The position numbers were made by a program, and so were the translations under genes. From contig NC_066310.1 of assembly GCF_905404315.1 (NCBI RefSeq), forward strand, positions 372,001 to 436,000: DNA of 64,000 bases, given 5' to 3'. Source of the DNA: Leptidea sinapis (Eukaryota > Arthropoda > Insecta > Lepidoptera > Pieridae). Positions within the stretch are counted from its first letter, which is position 1; each line of letters starts with the position of its first letter. Positions 47,199-59,900 of this stretch are shown piece after piece. The notes under the pieces were generated by a model. The model searched no databases. It had not been told where the DNA came from and saw only the letters and a program-made list of their open reading frames with translations.

Positions 47199-47945
47199 AT
47201 GTCATTTCTAAGGGGCTCTGAAAATTATGTTTGGTGTACGACGAGCGTGCTAGGAAAAGGTGCCACTGGTGCAGTATTTCAGGGTGTTAATAAGAATAAT
47301 GGTGAACCAGTGGCTGTCAAGACATTCAATCAAGTGAGCCACTTGCGTCCGCATGACGTACAGATGAGAGAGTTTGAGGTCCTCAGGAAAGTTAAGCATG
47401 AGAATATTGTCAAACTACTCGCTATTGAGGAAGAGCAGGAAGGACATGGCAAGGTAATAGTGATGGAGTTGTGCACCGGTGGCAGTCTGTTTAACATCCT
47501 GGATGATCCTGAGAACACATATGGCCTGCAGGAAGATGAGTTCTTGTTGGTATTAGAACATTTAACAGCAGGTATGAAACATTTAAGAGATAATAACTTA
47601 GTTCATAGAGACTTAAAACCTGGTAATATCATGAAGTTCATCAATGAGGATGGAACTACAACATACAAGCTGACGGACTTTGGTGCTGCCCGGGAACTGC
47701 GCGAGGAAGAGCAGTTTCTGTCCCTGTATGGCACAGAAGAGTACTTGCACCCTGATATGTATGAGAGAGCCGTCCTAAGGAAACCTGTTGGCAAGAGTTT
47801 TGGGGCTACTGTGGATCTCTGGTCAATAGGAGTGACTTTATATCATGTTGCAACAGGGCAGCTGCCCTTCCGGCCTTATGGGGGAAGGAGAAATAAAGAT
47901 ACTATGTTTTTTATAACAACCAAAAAGGCTTCGGGTGTTATATCT
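47199..47945 (+). CDS. IKKepsilon: IKK-epsilon exon 1 (kinase domain)
   Basis: 249 codons cover nearly the whole kinase domain: [69 protein letters not shown] and [15 protein letters not shown]. An upstream in-frame extension has only a TTG start and was rejected. The donor is TCT/GTGAGT at 47,946. The intron that follows is 5.3 kb. Confidence 0.97.
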
Positions 47946-50900
47946 GTGAGTATTATAACTAGATGGTAAGTTAAGGCTTACTCTTACTATTATTTGTTTT
48001 TTCTTTTATTTTAAACACACTCAAAAATCATTATTTAACTTATAAATGTCAGTTAATATTAGTAAATAGTTTAATTATCTAATCATAGAGTAACTGTTGT
48101 GTTGTGGCTTAGGGTATGCATGAGTGTTATTAGCTCTACTGACAGCACAGTATTATCAGATATACAATTGAATTAGTCTACTTTCTGTTACATATGCTTA
48201 ATATAAAAAAAAATGGTGTATAGGTAACCAGAGATATTTCATAGCAATGGGAGACCATTGAACGAACGACTTAACTTAATGGTTTTTAAGCAGTGAATGA
48301 AAAAATTTGGATAAAAATAATATGGCAAGTTATTTTATTAATCTTAATATTATAACTTGGATACAAATTCAATTCATCCACACTTCTGAAACATATAGAG
48401 GTACCAACTTGTCTGACTAGATTATGTTTATATTATGTACCATGTGTATAGAGCATTTACCATATACCACCATAATCGTCTTCGACTGCCATATATATGT
48501 ATAAATATATATATATATATACATTTCGGTGTTTACTCCAGTTGTTTAGAATATTATTGGCCAATAGACAGCAAAATAACATTTTTTCAGTTTAAGCTGC
48601 ATATGTTTAATCTGAACCCAATTTGAATAGTGACATCAGTGGAGTAGCAGTTAGGATTTTTTTAAATCTTGAAGGAAAAAGGGTTACTATAAGTTTTATG
48701 TTTTTCAGTCTGTCCCTATTTTCTGTTCAGTCCGAGGTTTGTTTAGGTTTTTAATTCGGTTACAACATTGTATGTTTTACGAGGCATCGGTGGGCCTAGC
48801 ATACTAGTCCATTCAAAACAAGCCAAAATCAGGAAATCTGTTATTTTTATTAAATCAATATTTTCATTCCAATTTATAAAATGTGTTGATTGTAAAAATA
48901 AAAATTTATGACTTCTACCATACAGTTTTAGTGTTGTAGAAAAAGACTCATGAGTGAGGAATGCGAAATTTCCGCTGGCAAGGGCAGCAGGGTCACACTA
49001 TAACTCACTTTGTTTTAACAATAAACATGTGTGATATTAATTATTTATAAGTTTCTTTTAATTATTTTATTGTTGATTAATTAATATGATACTAAAGACA
49101 TGTGCGATAGTAAAATTGTGATAATTACATTGACTTAATAAGGTGTCTTGATAGAAAAGTAAAAAAAATATTTGCTGATGAAGAAATTATTCTGTTCCAG
49201 TATTATAATAAATATTTCATGATTATTTTTTATTTTACTAACAAAATATAATTTATATGCCGGATTTATCAGAATTTTTTATTATATATATTATATATTG
49301 TAATATAACAAAATAATATTGTCTACTGTAATTGTTAGGAATAAAACATAATATTTGAAAATCACGCCGCCCGGTTGGGCTACAGGGCCGCGCGGCTCAC
49401 TTCCATTTGCATTCTGTTTGTTGCTGCAATATGTGGCTTGCGGGAATGTTTTTCGACGAACCTCGCATACGGCTGACGGGTGACCTTTTGCTTGAATGGT
49501 TTTATAAGAAGGCTCACGTCCCGTGGCCTGTATGGCCATCTCGGATTTCAAAAATGATACCAAATTCGTTCTCTGCACCCTCGAGAACATTGGATTCGAT
49601 ATCAATGTTGTTAAAATCATAAATTTGCGCGGCGGCCATTTCAGATTTCAAAATTGATCCCAAATTCGTTCTCTGCACCCTCGAGAACCTCGGATACGAT
49701 ATCCATAATGTTGAAATCATAACATTACGCACCGGCAATCTTGGATGTAAAAAAAAACAAAATGGCGCGTAACCGAAAATCGTGAAGATTTGCTATAAAA
49801 TTTCTGTCAATACGTACCGTCGGTATGTTTTTGAAGTGAAACTTCTTTATCATCCTCCTTTTTTGAAGTCGGTTAAAAAGAGTCGCCGTTAATGTTCTCA
49901 CGAGCTCAACTTCTTCCGAACATAATAAGGTAAATACGGTAATTTAAAAGAAATATTTATAGCGACTATTCAAAGCACTTAGTTAAAGCCTAATTGAATT
50001 AAGATTAGTTGACTTTAATACAATAATAAACAATAATTAAACTTTGAATACTTATAACATCATGTGGCGTCGTACATTATAGCATCCTATCAATATATAC
50101 CAATAAACATATAAAACTATCCCAGCGGAGGAACTCGGGGTATATAGTATTTTCATAGCTGGCAACATATTTTCTTAATGGCGTCTCTTTTGTTTACAAA
50201 ATATTTTGCTCTTCTGACGAATGTATTAGCTTAAATTAAAAGTTGTGAAATAGTAATTAGGTGTGAAATGTGATTTTTTTTATTATAAGACGCTTTGTGA
50301 AACTTAGGCCTACTCATGTTCTAAGCGTTATTATTCTAAGGGTTAAAGTATGAAAGTGCCATTTTTCACATGGTGCCTACCAATGTCGGATCGTTGAAGT
50401 AGGTGACAACAAAGCTCGCGCGTGCATCACTGCTCGCTTGTGAGTCCCTATTGGTTGGCCTACTGTGTAGAGGCCGCCGCACGTACTTACGATTTCGATA
50501 CCTACACGGGGAGTGAGACAGGCCTGATAATAATAAAAGTTGTGAAGTATTTCGTCGCAATTTTACGGTGTTCATAGCGGTTAATTAATCTGTCTTTGTA
50601 TTTTAAATTGAACCCGACATTACGTGACCTGTGCAGTTTCACGTATCGGAGCAACAACCAATTTTAAGAACTGTATTTTATTACAAACTTATGTCCCCCG
50701 CAAATCATTTATTACTTTGCCAGTTATAACACAATCTATGAAATTTCACCTTTTTTCTGGTTTAAAAAAAAACATATCGTCGATGAAGTACCAATACCTC
50801 ATAACTGACATTTTAGCTCAAAATTACTTTTTTATTACAATAGACATAAAACTCATATTCGCATACATTGAATTTACTCCTATCCAACATTTCTTTACCA

Positions 50901-53900
50901 AAAAGCTTCTTGATCTATGTGAAAATATCTACTAAGTGACAGAATTCATTCGCTCGTATGTATTTTATGGAAATATCTTCTAACTGCTCCGACAACCGAC
51001 TACATTCGGGCGCACTCTGCATTTGACTGATTAACTTCGCACGATCGCTGCCAGGGCGTTCCTCGCCATTTGATTGAGTTCCAGAAAAAACCACTTTGAC
51101 GGGGGTGTCGTAATTGAAACGGTTTTCATTTTGCTCTTGGACAATTTATTGTTATTTGCCACTAATTTCAATATATTCGGAGAGATTATCAAAACAAAGG
51201 TAAGTCAAATCATTTTTAATGTTAAATTCGAAGATTTTAATTTTAATTCTCTTGGTTATTGCTAGGAAAATTTCAAATAGTAGGTATTTCTTCAAAAGTT
51301 TTGATTTGTGACATTCAAAAGTGTTAGTTGGGAATGAAGACTTATAGAACGAATTGAACCAGTTACTCTGTAAACTGTTATTGCCAATAGCATGGTAAAT
51401 TCTTGTATGGTACGTTTCTTAAATACATGCCTCTCCGAACTAAGCACAAGTGGCTGAGTAGTACGTCAAATTTTACGTGGAATGGAAGAAGTTAACGAAT
51501 AAAAAACTTAGAATGGAAGGTAAAGGATACTTGGGCTACACAAAAGCTGCCTTAAGCAAAATGGAACACAATAAAGTTAGACCCCCAAGACAAATAAAAG
51601 ATAGATGCAAATCAAAATTCTGCGAAAGGAGCCAAAATAGGAAATGTAAATCCTTACATCCGTCAGCAATGAATCTGTCAGCTTATTTTTGGGATAATCT
51701 CAATTGGGACCAAAGAAAGTTTACATTGCAAGTTTAGTCAAACGCTCTTATGAATCTCGAAAAACTTCAACGAACCACTTTAGGCGTGGGGCTACATTGC
51801 ACTACTTTCTTCCATTTGATCCAAATTCAAACACTAACGTGCAAGTATGCAGAAATATGTTCTTAAATACATTTTGTTTGGGATCTCTTACGGTACAAAC
51901 TTGGGTAAAAAAGTCAACATTTGGCATGATACCTTCTTAGGAGGTTCAAAATTCAAGAAGAGCTCTATTTGTCAGACGTGGGAAGAAAAGAAAGTTGCTA
52001 ACGCTTAACTGTTTTTTTGGATGATATGCCCAAGCGACCGTCACATTACAGACGTAAGGAAACAACCAAGTTATATTTAGAACCATCTCTTCTTTCAATG
52101 GCTGATCTATAAACACATACAAAAAGTATTGTACAGAAGCGAAGAGCCTACCGTGTGTAGATTTTCTTTTGAAAAAGCATTTGACGAGAAAAATTTGTCG
52201 ATATATACCTTAAAAAAAGATATGTCTGACGTATGTAGCAGTCATGCGGTTGGTAATTTAAGCACAGATGAGTACGTATGTCATATTGATAAAAACACTC
52301 GGGCTAGACGAAAGAAAGAAGAAGACAAAGCGAGAGCAGCAAGGGGTGAAATTATTCTTTTAACGATAGATCTTGAGGCTGTCAAAGTTTTTCCCTACTT
52401 GACTGCCAGTTCTCTTTATTATAAGACGGTATTCAAGTATTCGGCCAGGTCGGAAAGGTCATAAATCAGGTATACTGATGACGGAAAAATTACAATAAAA
52501 TTACATTTTGATGATGACTGGGGCGATTTACCGACGAGGCCTAAAATTTTTGCAGGTGTACCTACTTACAAATGAATAAAACACACCTCTTACTATAACG
52601 ACCACGAAATTTAATCATTTGCAAAGCATGAAAAACTTACTACCATCAGATTACGATACATTGCCTGAAATTTAAGCTTTAATTCATTTATTTTAAAATT
52701 AGTAAGTACATAAAAAAGATAAAAATTTTGAAGTCGAGAAGATTTTTAGCTCTTTGTTTTATTTTTTAAGTTTTCTAAAAGAGATTTTTAAAAAATATTC
52801 ATGTTTGGTTTGATTTCGATGATTTTTTTTGTTTTTGTCATCATAAAACATTGTAAATTATTGTTGTTATAAAAAAATAATTAAGTCAATTATGTGTTTT
52901 ACTTACAAGAAATAATATTAGGAACATTAAAGTGGATTTTCAAGTTCTAGAACCAATATCTCCTAAGTGACTAAATACTTATAAAACGTTAACATAATCA
53001 CATCCCTTCGTAACTAATAAAAAAGTAATCTATTTGAAACTATTTTACTATCAATAGTTGATGAAAATAAATAAAACCTTATTTTTAAAAAGCTTTTTTC
53101 TTCTGGTGTAAAATTTGGTTCTCAAGACTTAGGAGGTATTGGTACTTCATCGACGATATAGTACCATTTTCAAAATGATTGATAGAGAAGGGTTTTGAAA
53201 AGTGAAAGAACTTACATTCTATACAGAATTATTGGTGGTAATATTGACATTAACATAATCATAACCACAGGGCACACAAACAACAGAAAATGGCCCAATA
53301 GATTGGTCGAGGGAGCTACCATCACACTGTCAGCTCAGTGCAGGACTGAAGAAGCTGGTGACTCCGCTACTAGCCGGCTTGCTAGAAGTGAACCCTCACA
53401 GGATATGGAGCTTCGAGATGTTCTTCTCTGAAGTACAAACGATTACCAGCACTAAAGCCGTTTACATTTTTCATGTAAACACAGCGTCCAGCATAAAGGT
53501 TTGTCGATTAAAAAAAGAAAAAATATTTATTATAAACATATAGTATGTAAGTACACATAAAAACAAATAAATTTAAATAAACTTTTGAAAGAGACAAACA
53601 TTAAGCAAACAAAAAACTATTTACTACTACTGATTACTTTGTGTTTCTCCTGTTGCACCCTGGGAAGAAAAAAAATAGGGGTGTTAACGTAATATGTGTT
53701 AACGTCAGTTATCATCGTCGTGATTTTGAGGGTAGGATTATCACGATAGATCACTAGTGTGATCTTTCGTGATAGGTGTTCTCTGAGAATGACAACAGAT
53801 TCTACTGCGCTTATCACGGACGGTGTTCAGAAGAGGCATTCATCTGATTCCTGCCCTCGTATCCCAAACAGCGCACTCGCCACAAACTAGGACCGTCACA

Positions 53901-56900
53901 ATTTAGATTCGTAGATCGGTATGCAGGGAACTTTCTTCCACGTTCAAATATACTGTGGAATAAATACTTCGCTCCGTGTTTGAAGGGCGATACGAGATGG
54001 GTGGCCCAACAGACGGGCTGGCAACGCGCACGTCACAACCTGCGCGCGGTGCTCACTTAACGTCAGGTAACCAGCTCTGTTGTCTGTCCTCCTAAAATGT
54101 TACTTTACTGAATGTCATGCACAGTTTAGAAGTCAAAACTCGTAATATCGAAACGTATTAGACATGGAGCTTTGCACTGTTCAAGTCACCTTTGAAGAGA
54201 GATGGGAGCACAATAATCGTAAGCTGAAAATCATACTAAATCCTATTGATTACTTCAGGTATTTTTGAAGCCAGAAGAGAAGTATGAACATTTGCAGACC
54301 TACATATGTGAACAAACAAGTGTGGTGGCCGAATCTCAGATATTGCTCTACAAAGACGATCTCATTCTGTCCGAAATTGATGAGAACACTCCGGGTATGT
54401 CATCTATATAGTCAACTTCTATGTCACAGCATAAGTCACTTTAGGGTCTATAAAGGAGATGGTCAAAAATTGTATAAAGGCATAAAAGGCATTTATTTTC
54501 TCAAAATTGATTCCTTTAGAATTCTTTTTGATGTCATTGTATGAGCCTGTGATCCAGAAAGTACATAATATATCAAATCTATGTCATTTAAAAGTAGACA
54601 TCTTCTAGAACAGAAGTACAAAAGGTGCATGTTGCTAATCAGGGGTGAAAAAAAAATTTAGCAAGTACACAAGCGATAGTACAATATGACATGTCTTTAC
54701 AGGTGTAAACAACATTTACAATAGTGCGAAAAGAGTAACAAAGTTGAACAATTAAAATTAAAGAAATAAAGAGTTATACAAAAATGATGATATTAAATGA
54801 CTTAAATACATTTCTACAAAGAGATTTATAAAATTTATAACTATATAACAATACAATAATTTACTTCTTATATCTTAACTTACATAGCTAAGATCTTAAT
54901 ATTTTAATGCAGTCAGTTTTAAATTTATTGATATTAATATATATATAAAATATTTTTAATAGGGAATCTTGGTCTATTTCTAGGGACTTAAATTTTTTTC
55001 AATTTCAAATAATCTTTATTACAAATAAGATTAACTACAGACTTATTAGCTAGTATGTGTAACCTAGTAAATAAATATAATAATATTTTCAAATACATAT
55101 TTTTTAAAAGACTCGTTTAAAATTTATAAAAAGAAATTATTATAATAAAGTTACATAAAGGACATATAAAGTAACAAACAAAGTCAAGTAGATTTACATT
55201 ATGAAAGCTTTAGTGGCAGCAATTCATTTATAAACAAAATTGTAATTATTAGGATTAGTAACATACGCACAGGTGATGTTGCGTTGTGACAAGAAACAGC
55301 GAGAATCGCGAACCGGTTCAGTAAACTCGAGCAAGCGCGCGAGCAGGCTAGAACAACCCGTTCTTAATACTGTTAATACGGTCGGTTTTAGCGTAGAGGC
55401 GCCGGACTAGTGGGCTTAGACTTTTGTTAAAAGGTGATTCATTGCACTCATAGAAACTAATAGTGATAGACGATGCTATTATGCTTATCGATAGATGACA
55501 ATCGGGTTTTTGGTATTTTACACAAATTTTTCACTAGTTTATTTTTAATGGCGGGATTTTTGTGTATGTAAAATTTTTCAGACAGTTTGTAGATGTACGT
55601 GTCGATTCTTGGAAAACCAATCTGTAGGTGAAGGTTTTGCAGGTTGGTACGGAAGGGTGGGTTATAGGCGTATTTTAGTGCTTTATTTTGAATGACTTGG
55701 AATTTATTAATGTTGCGAGGGGTAGTATTACTCCATACAGGACACGCATATGTAATGCATGGTCGAACCAGTGTCTGATAAATTCTAAGTTTCGTACGGC
55801 TGCTTAGTTGACTGCGTCTATTAAGTACAGGAGATAAGGCATTGAGTGATTTTATACCTTTTATATTGAGATTTGTAAGATTTACGTTCCAATTGATTTT
55901 GTTATCCAGAAAGGTACCCAAGTATTTTACAGAGGGACTCCACGGTACCTGTAAGTCACCAATTTTCAGTTTACGTCTTGGGAGACAACGTTTACGAGTG
56001 AAAACGATGGCTTCAGTTTTAGATTCATTTATTTTCAGCTTCCAGGTTCTAAAGTTATCTAAGAGTTGATCTATGGCAAGTTGTAATCTGCTTATGATCA
56101 AATCCATATCCTCAGATGACGTAAAACATGCAGTGTCATCGGCATAACATGCTATACTTGTCAGCCTCTGGACGGGTATATCATTGAAGAGCATGGTAAA
56201 GCAGTAGGGGCCTAAAATAGAACCTTGTGGGACGCCCGCAGTAACAGGAAATGGTCGGGATGAATTATTTTTTATGTGTACTTTAAAACTACGATCAGAT
56301 AGGTATGATTGAATCATTTTAGTTAGTGAAATTGGTAGTCCGAAAGAAAGGAGTTTGTGGAGAAGACCTTTATGCCAGACTGTGTCAAATGCCTTCTCAA
56401 TATCTAAGAGAAACATTCCGGTGGATTGTTTTAGGTTGAGATTATTTGACACCGTTTCTGCAACTCTAGCAAGCTGCTGGACTGTGGAGTGACCTTGGCG
56501 AAACCCAAATTGCTCATCAATCAGGTATTTGTCAGTTGATCGTAGCAGGCGAGAGTACAGAATCTTTTTAAATAATTTACCAAGGCAGGGCAACAGGCTG
56601 ATCGGTCGATATGATGCTGGGTTGGTCCGATCTTTACCAGCCTTATGGATCGCTATCACTTTTGCAGATTTCCAAGGATGGAAAATGGCTGAGTGTCATG
56701 AATGAATTAAAAATTTTTGTTAAAAATACAATCGCCTTACGGGGAAGGTTCTTGATCAGGATGTTGGTGACCTCATCAGCACCAGAGGCCTTTCGCAGTT
56801 TTAAGCTAGCAATGCGCATGTTGCTAATCAGGGGTTAACAAAAAAAAAATAAAATTTTAGCAAGTACACAAGCGATAGTACAATATGACATGTCTTTACA

Positions 56901-59900
56901 GGTGTAAACAACATTTACAATAGTGCGAAAAGAGTAACAAATTTGAACAATTAAAATTAAAGAAACGAAGAGTTATACAAAAATGAAGATATTAAATGAC
57001 TTAAATACATTTCTACAAAGAGATTTATAAAATTTATAACAATACAATAATTTACTTCTAATATTTAACTTACATAGCTAAGATCTTAATATTTTAATGC
57101 AGTCAGTTTTAAATTTATTTATTTATTATTTATTAATATAAAATATTTTTAATAGGGAATCTTGGTCTATTTCTAGGGACTGTAAGATTTACTTTTATAA
57201 GACATTCTGGGGATATGATTCTACCATGTATAATTTTATGTAAAGTAGACACATCAGTTATTTTTCGTCTTATCTCCAACGAATTCATATTGAAATGTGG
57301 ACCATTTTGTCTTGTTATACAGTCTGCACGATAAGGGCAGGTTTTGTCTTTAAAAGCTAGAAAGCGAATGAAATTACGTTGAATACGCTCTAATCTATCA
57401 ATATGGACATTATATTGGGGATTCCAAACCGGTGACACAAGACACACAATTGCAAATGGATTTCTGAACTCTTTGCAAGTACGCTTAATAAAACCCAGCT
57501 TTTTCCAAGACTTAAGTATGATGTTATCAATATGATTAATAAAATTTAGTTTTTTGTCTATAACTATACCAAGATCACGAACTAATGACGCCTGTTCCAA
57601 AGGAACATTATTAACGACGTAAGATGATGCAGTCTCAGTTCTATTTCTAGTGATCTTGATATGTATACATTTTTCCGGATTTAGTATCATTTTATTTACA
57701 TTACACCAGTTGCAAATATTATCCAGGTCAGTTTGAAGAAGTATTATGTCATTCTGAGACTTAATTTCTTTACAAATTTTTAAGTCGTCTGCAAACATAG
57801 AACATTTACTAGATGTTATTTGATCCAAAATATCATTTATAAAAGCGTTAAAAAGAACAGGACCAAGATGTGAGCCCTGAGGAACGCCTGATTTAGGAAA
57901 AAAGGTATGTGAAGTGTAACCATTTGCAGTGACACTCTGCCTTCTGTCTTTTAAATAAGATTGTAACAAATTTAATAGTTTACCATGAATCCCATAGAAT
58001 TTTAATTTTGAAAGAAGTATTTCGTGGTTCACTTTATCAAAAGCGCTGGAAAAATCTGTGTATATGCAATCAATCTCAGCTTTGTTGTCTACGCCCGAAG
58101 AAAGATCCGTTACATAACCAAGAAGGTTACTTAGAGTTGACCTGCGTCTACGGAAACCATGCTGTGCATTCGACATAACGTTCTCCAGATGTCTGGTTAA
58201 AATTGGACAAATATTTTTTTCGAATATCTTAGGAAATATGCTTAAGATTGATACGGGCCTATAATTTTTGATATTACATTTATCACCTTTTTTGTGTATG
58301 GGTATAACATTCGCAATCTTCCAATCAGTAGGAAATATACCAGCATTAATAGATTTTTGAAAAATAATTTTGTGTTAACTGCTTTACTGTCCTTTTAATA
58401 AATATTGGAGGTATCCCGTCCGGTCCAGCACCTTTACTAACGTCAATTAATTTTATAGTGTTCTCGATTGCTCGTTCCGTTATGACAATGTTACTAAGTG
58501 ATAGCTGAGGAAAAGAGTCACCTTTGTCAAGACTAATAGAATTAAAGGACGTAGAATAAACAAATGAAAAGTGCTGAGCGAATAAATTACAAATATCTTC
58601 TCCTGTATGAGCTTTATTTTCATTTTAAAACATTTCTGCAGGCATATTTGAAACACTACCTCGTTGTTTGACAAAAGACCAAAACTTTTTAGGATTTTTA
58701 AAAATTGCTTTTTCAGTATTATTTATATAATCGGAATAACAAGATGATATCATGGAATCGACCCGCTTACTACATAATTTTGCTTCTATCTTGTCCCTAG
58801 GATTTTTATATATCTTATACTTTTTGCGAATTCTATCTCTTTCAGCTATTATTTTTATTAAATCACGTGTGAACCACAATGGATATTTAAGGTTACGAGT
58901 TTTAATTTTCGGTATAGTTGATTCGATGATAGAGTATAACAATTTATAAAATTTTGCTTTGTTTCGACAACAGTTTGCAATGAGTCATTGATCGCCGCTT
59001 GGATTTCAGTCCTGACCACAGATAAGATGGCCATATCATTTGGAGGTGATACGAGTGAACTTTGTTCTGACTGAATGTTTTTTTTACGGTATGTTACATT
59101 GTCTTCCTCTGGTGTTTGAATGCTGTCGCAAATTTTTGCTGAGATGTAGGATGAATTCGTTCGTGTTATCTACCTTTTTTTCCTTACTTCGGCAACCAGG
59201 GCATATCCATTTATCTTTTCTTTCCTTATTAATTGCCGTGAAACGGTGACGGTTAACTGTCGCACAGACCAAATCATAGGCATCTTTAAATCTATAGCAT
59301 AATAGATATTCCTTGTTAGTAATTTTATTTAAGCATCCAGCACATGTTATTACTTTCTGAGAAATTATAATATATTTGTGTACTTAGAAAAACACACAAG
59401 CATGATACGTATGTAAGCAAATTTTACAGATCGATAACAATATATGTATAATAAAATGTAGTTTCTAAATTAAATAATTTTAAAAATAAACAAGACTTGT
59501 GACAGTAATTATGAGAAGAAAAAAATGTTCTGATATCAGTCTGACATGATACCACAAAGCTATACAACACACACGAGTTAATTTGAATTATGTGAATGTA
59601 AGTCGTTTGTTGATACTATATAATGAGCGAACTTTAGATGCAGTTTAAAAAGTATCTTCATAAATTACACCAACACAAAATTTACTCAATTTGTTTTCAA
59701 GCACAACTTAATATCATTAAACACTTAAGCTTGGAAGATCGCCTAATTGTTGGTTACGCGTATTATTATGTCATTAATTTGATAATATAAACGATATACT
59801 ATATACTAATAATATTATGTTATAACACAAAGCAAACCATTTGTACAAAATAATGTATTAAATATAACGTTGATGACTTTAGTTAGTTTCTGCCATGGAG

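Noticed and set aside
48435..48626. Additional kinase exon in intron 1
   Set aside because: TBK1 alignment is continuous from exon 1 (ending GVIS) to exon 2 (starting GTQTTENG), leaving no residues to place.
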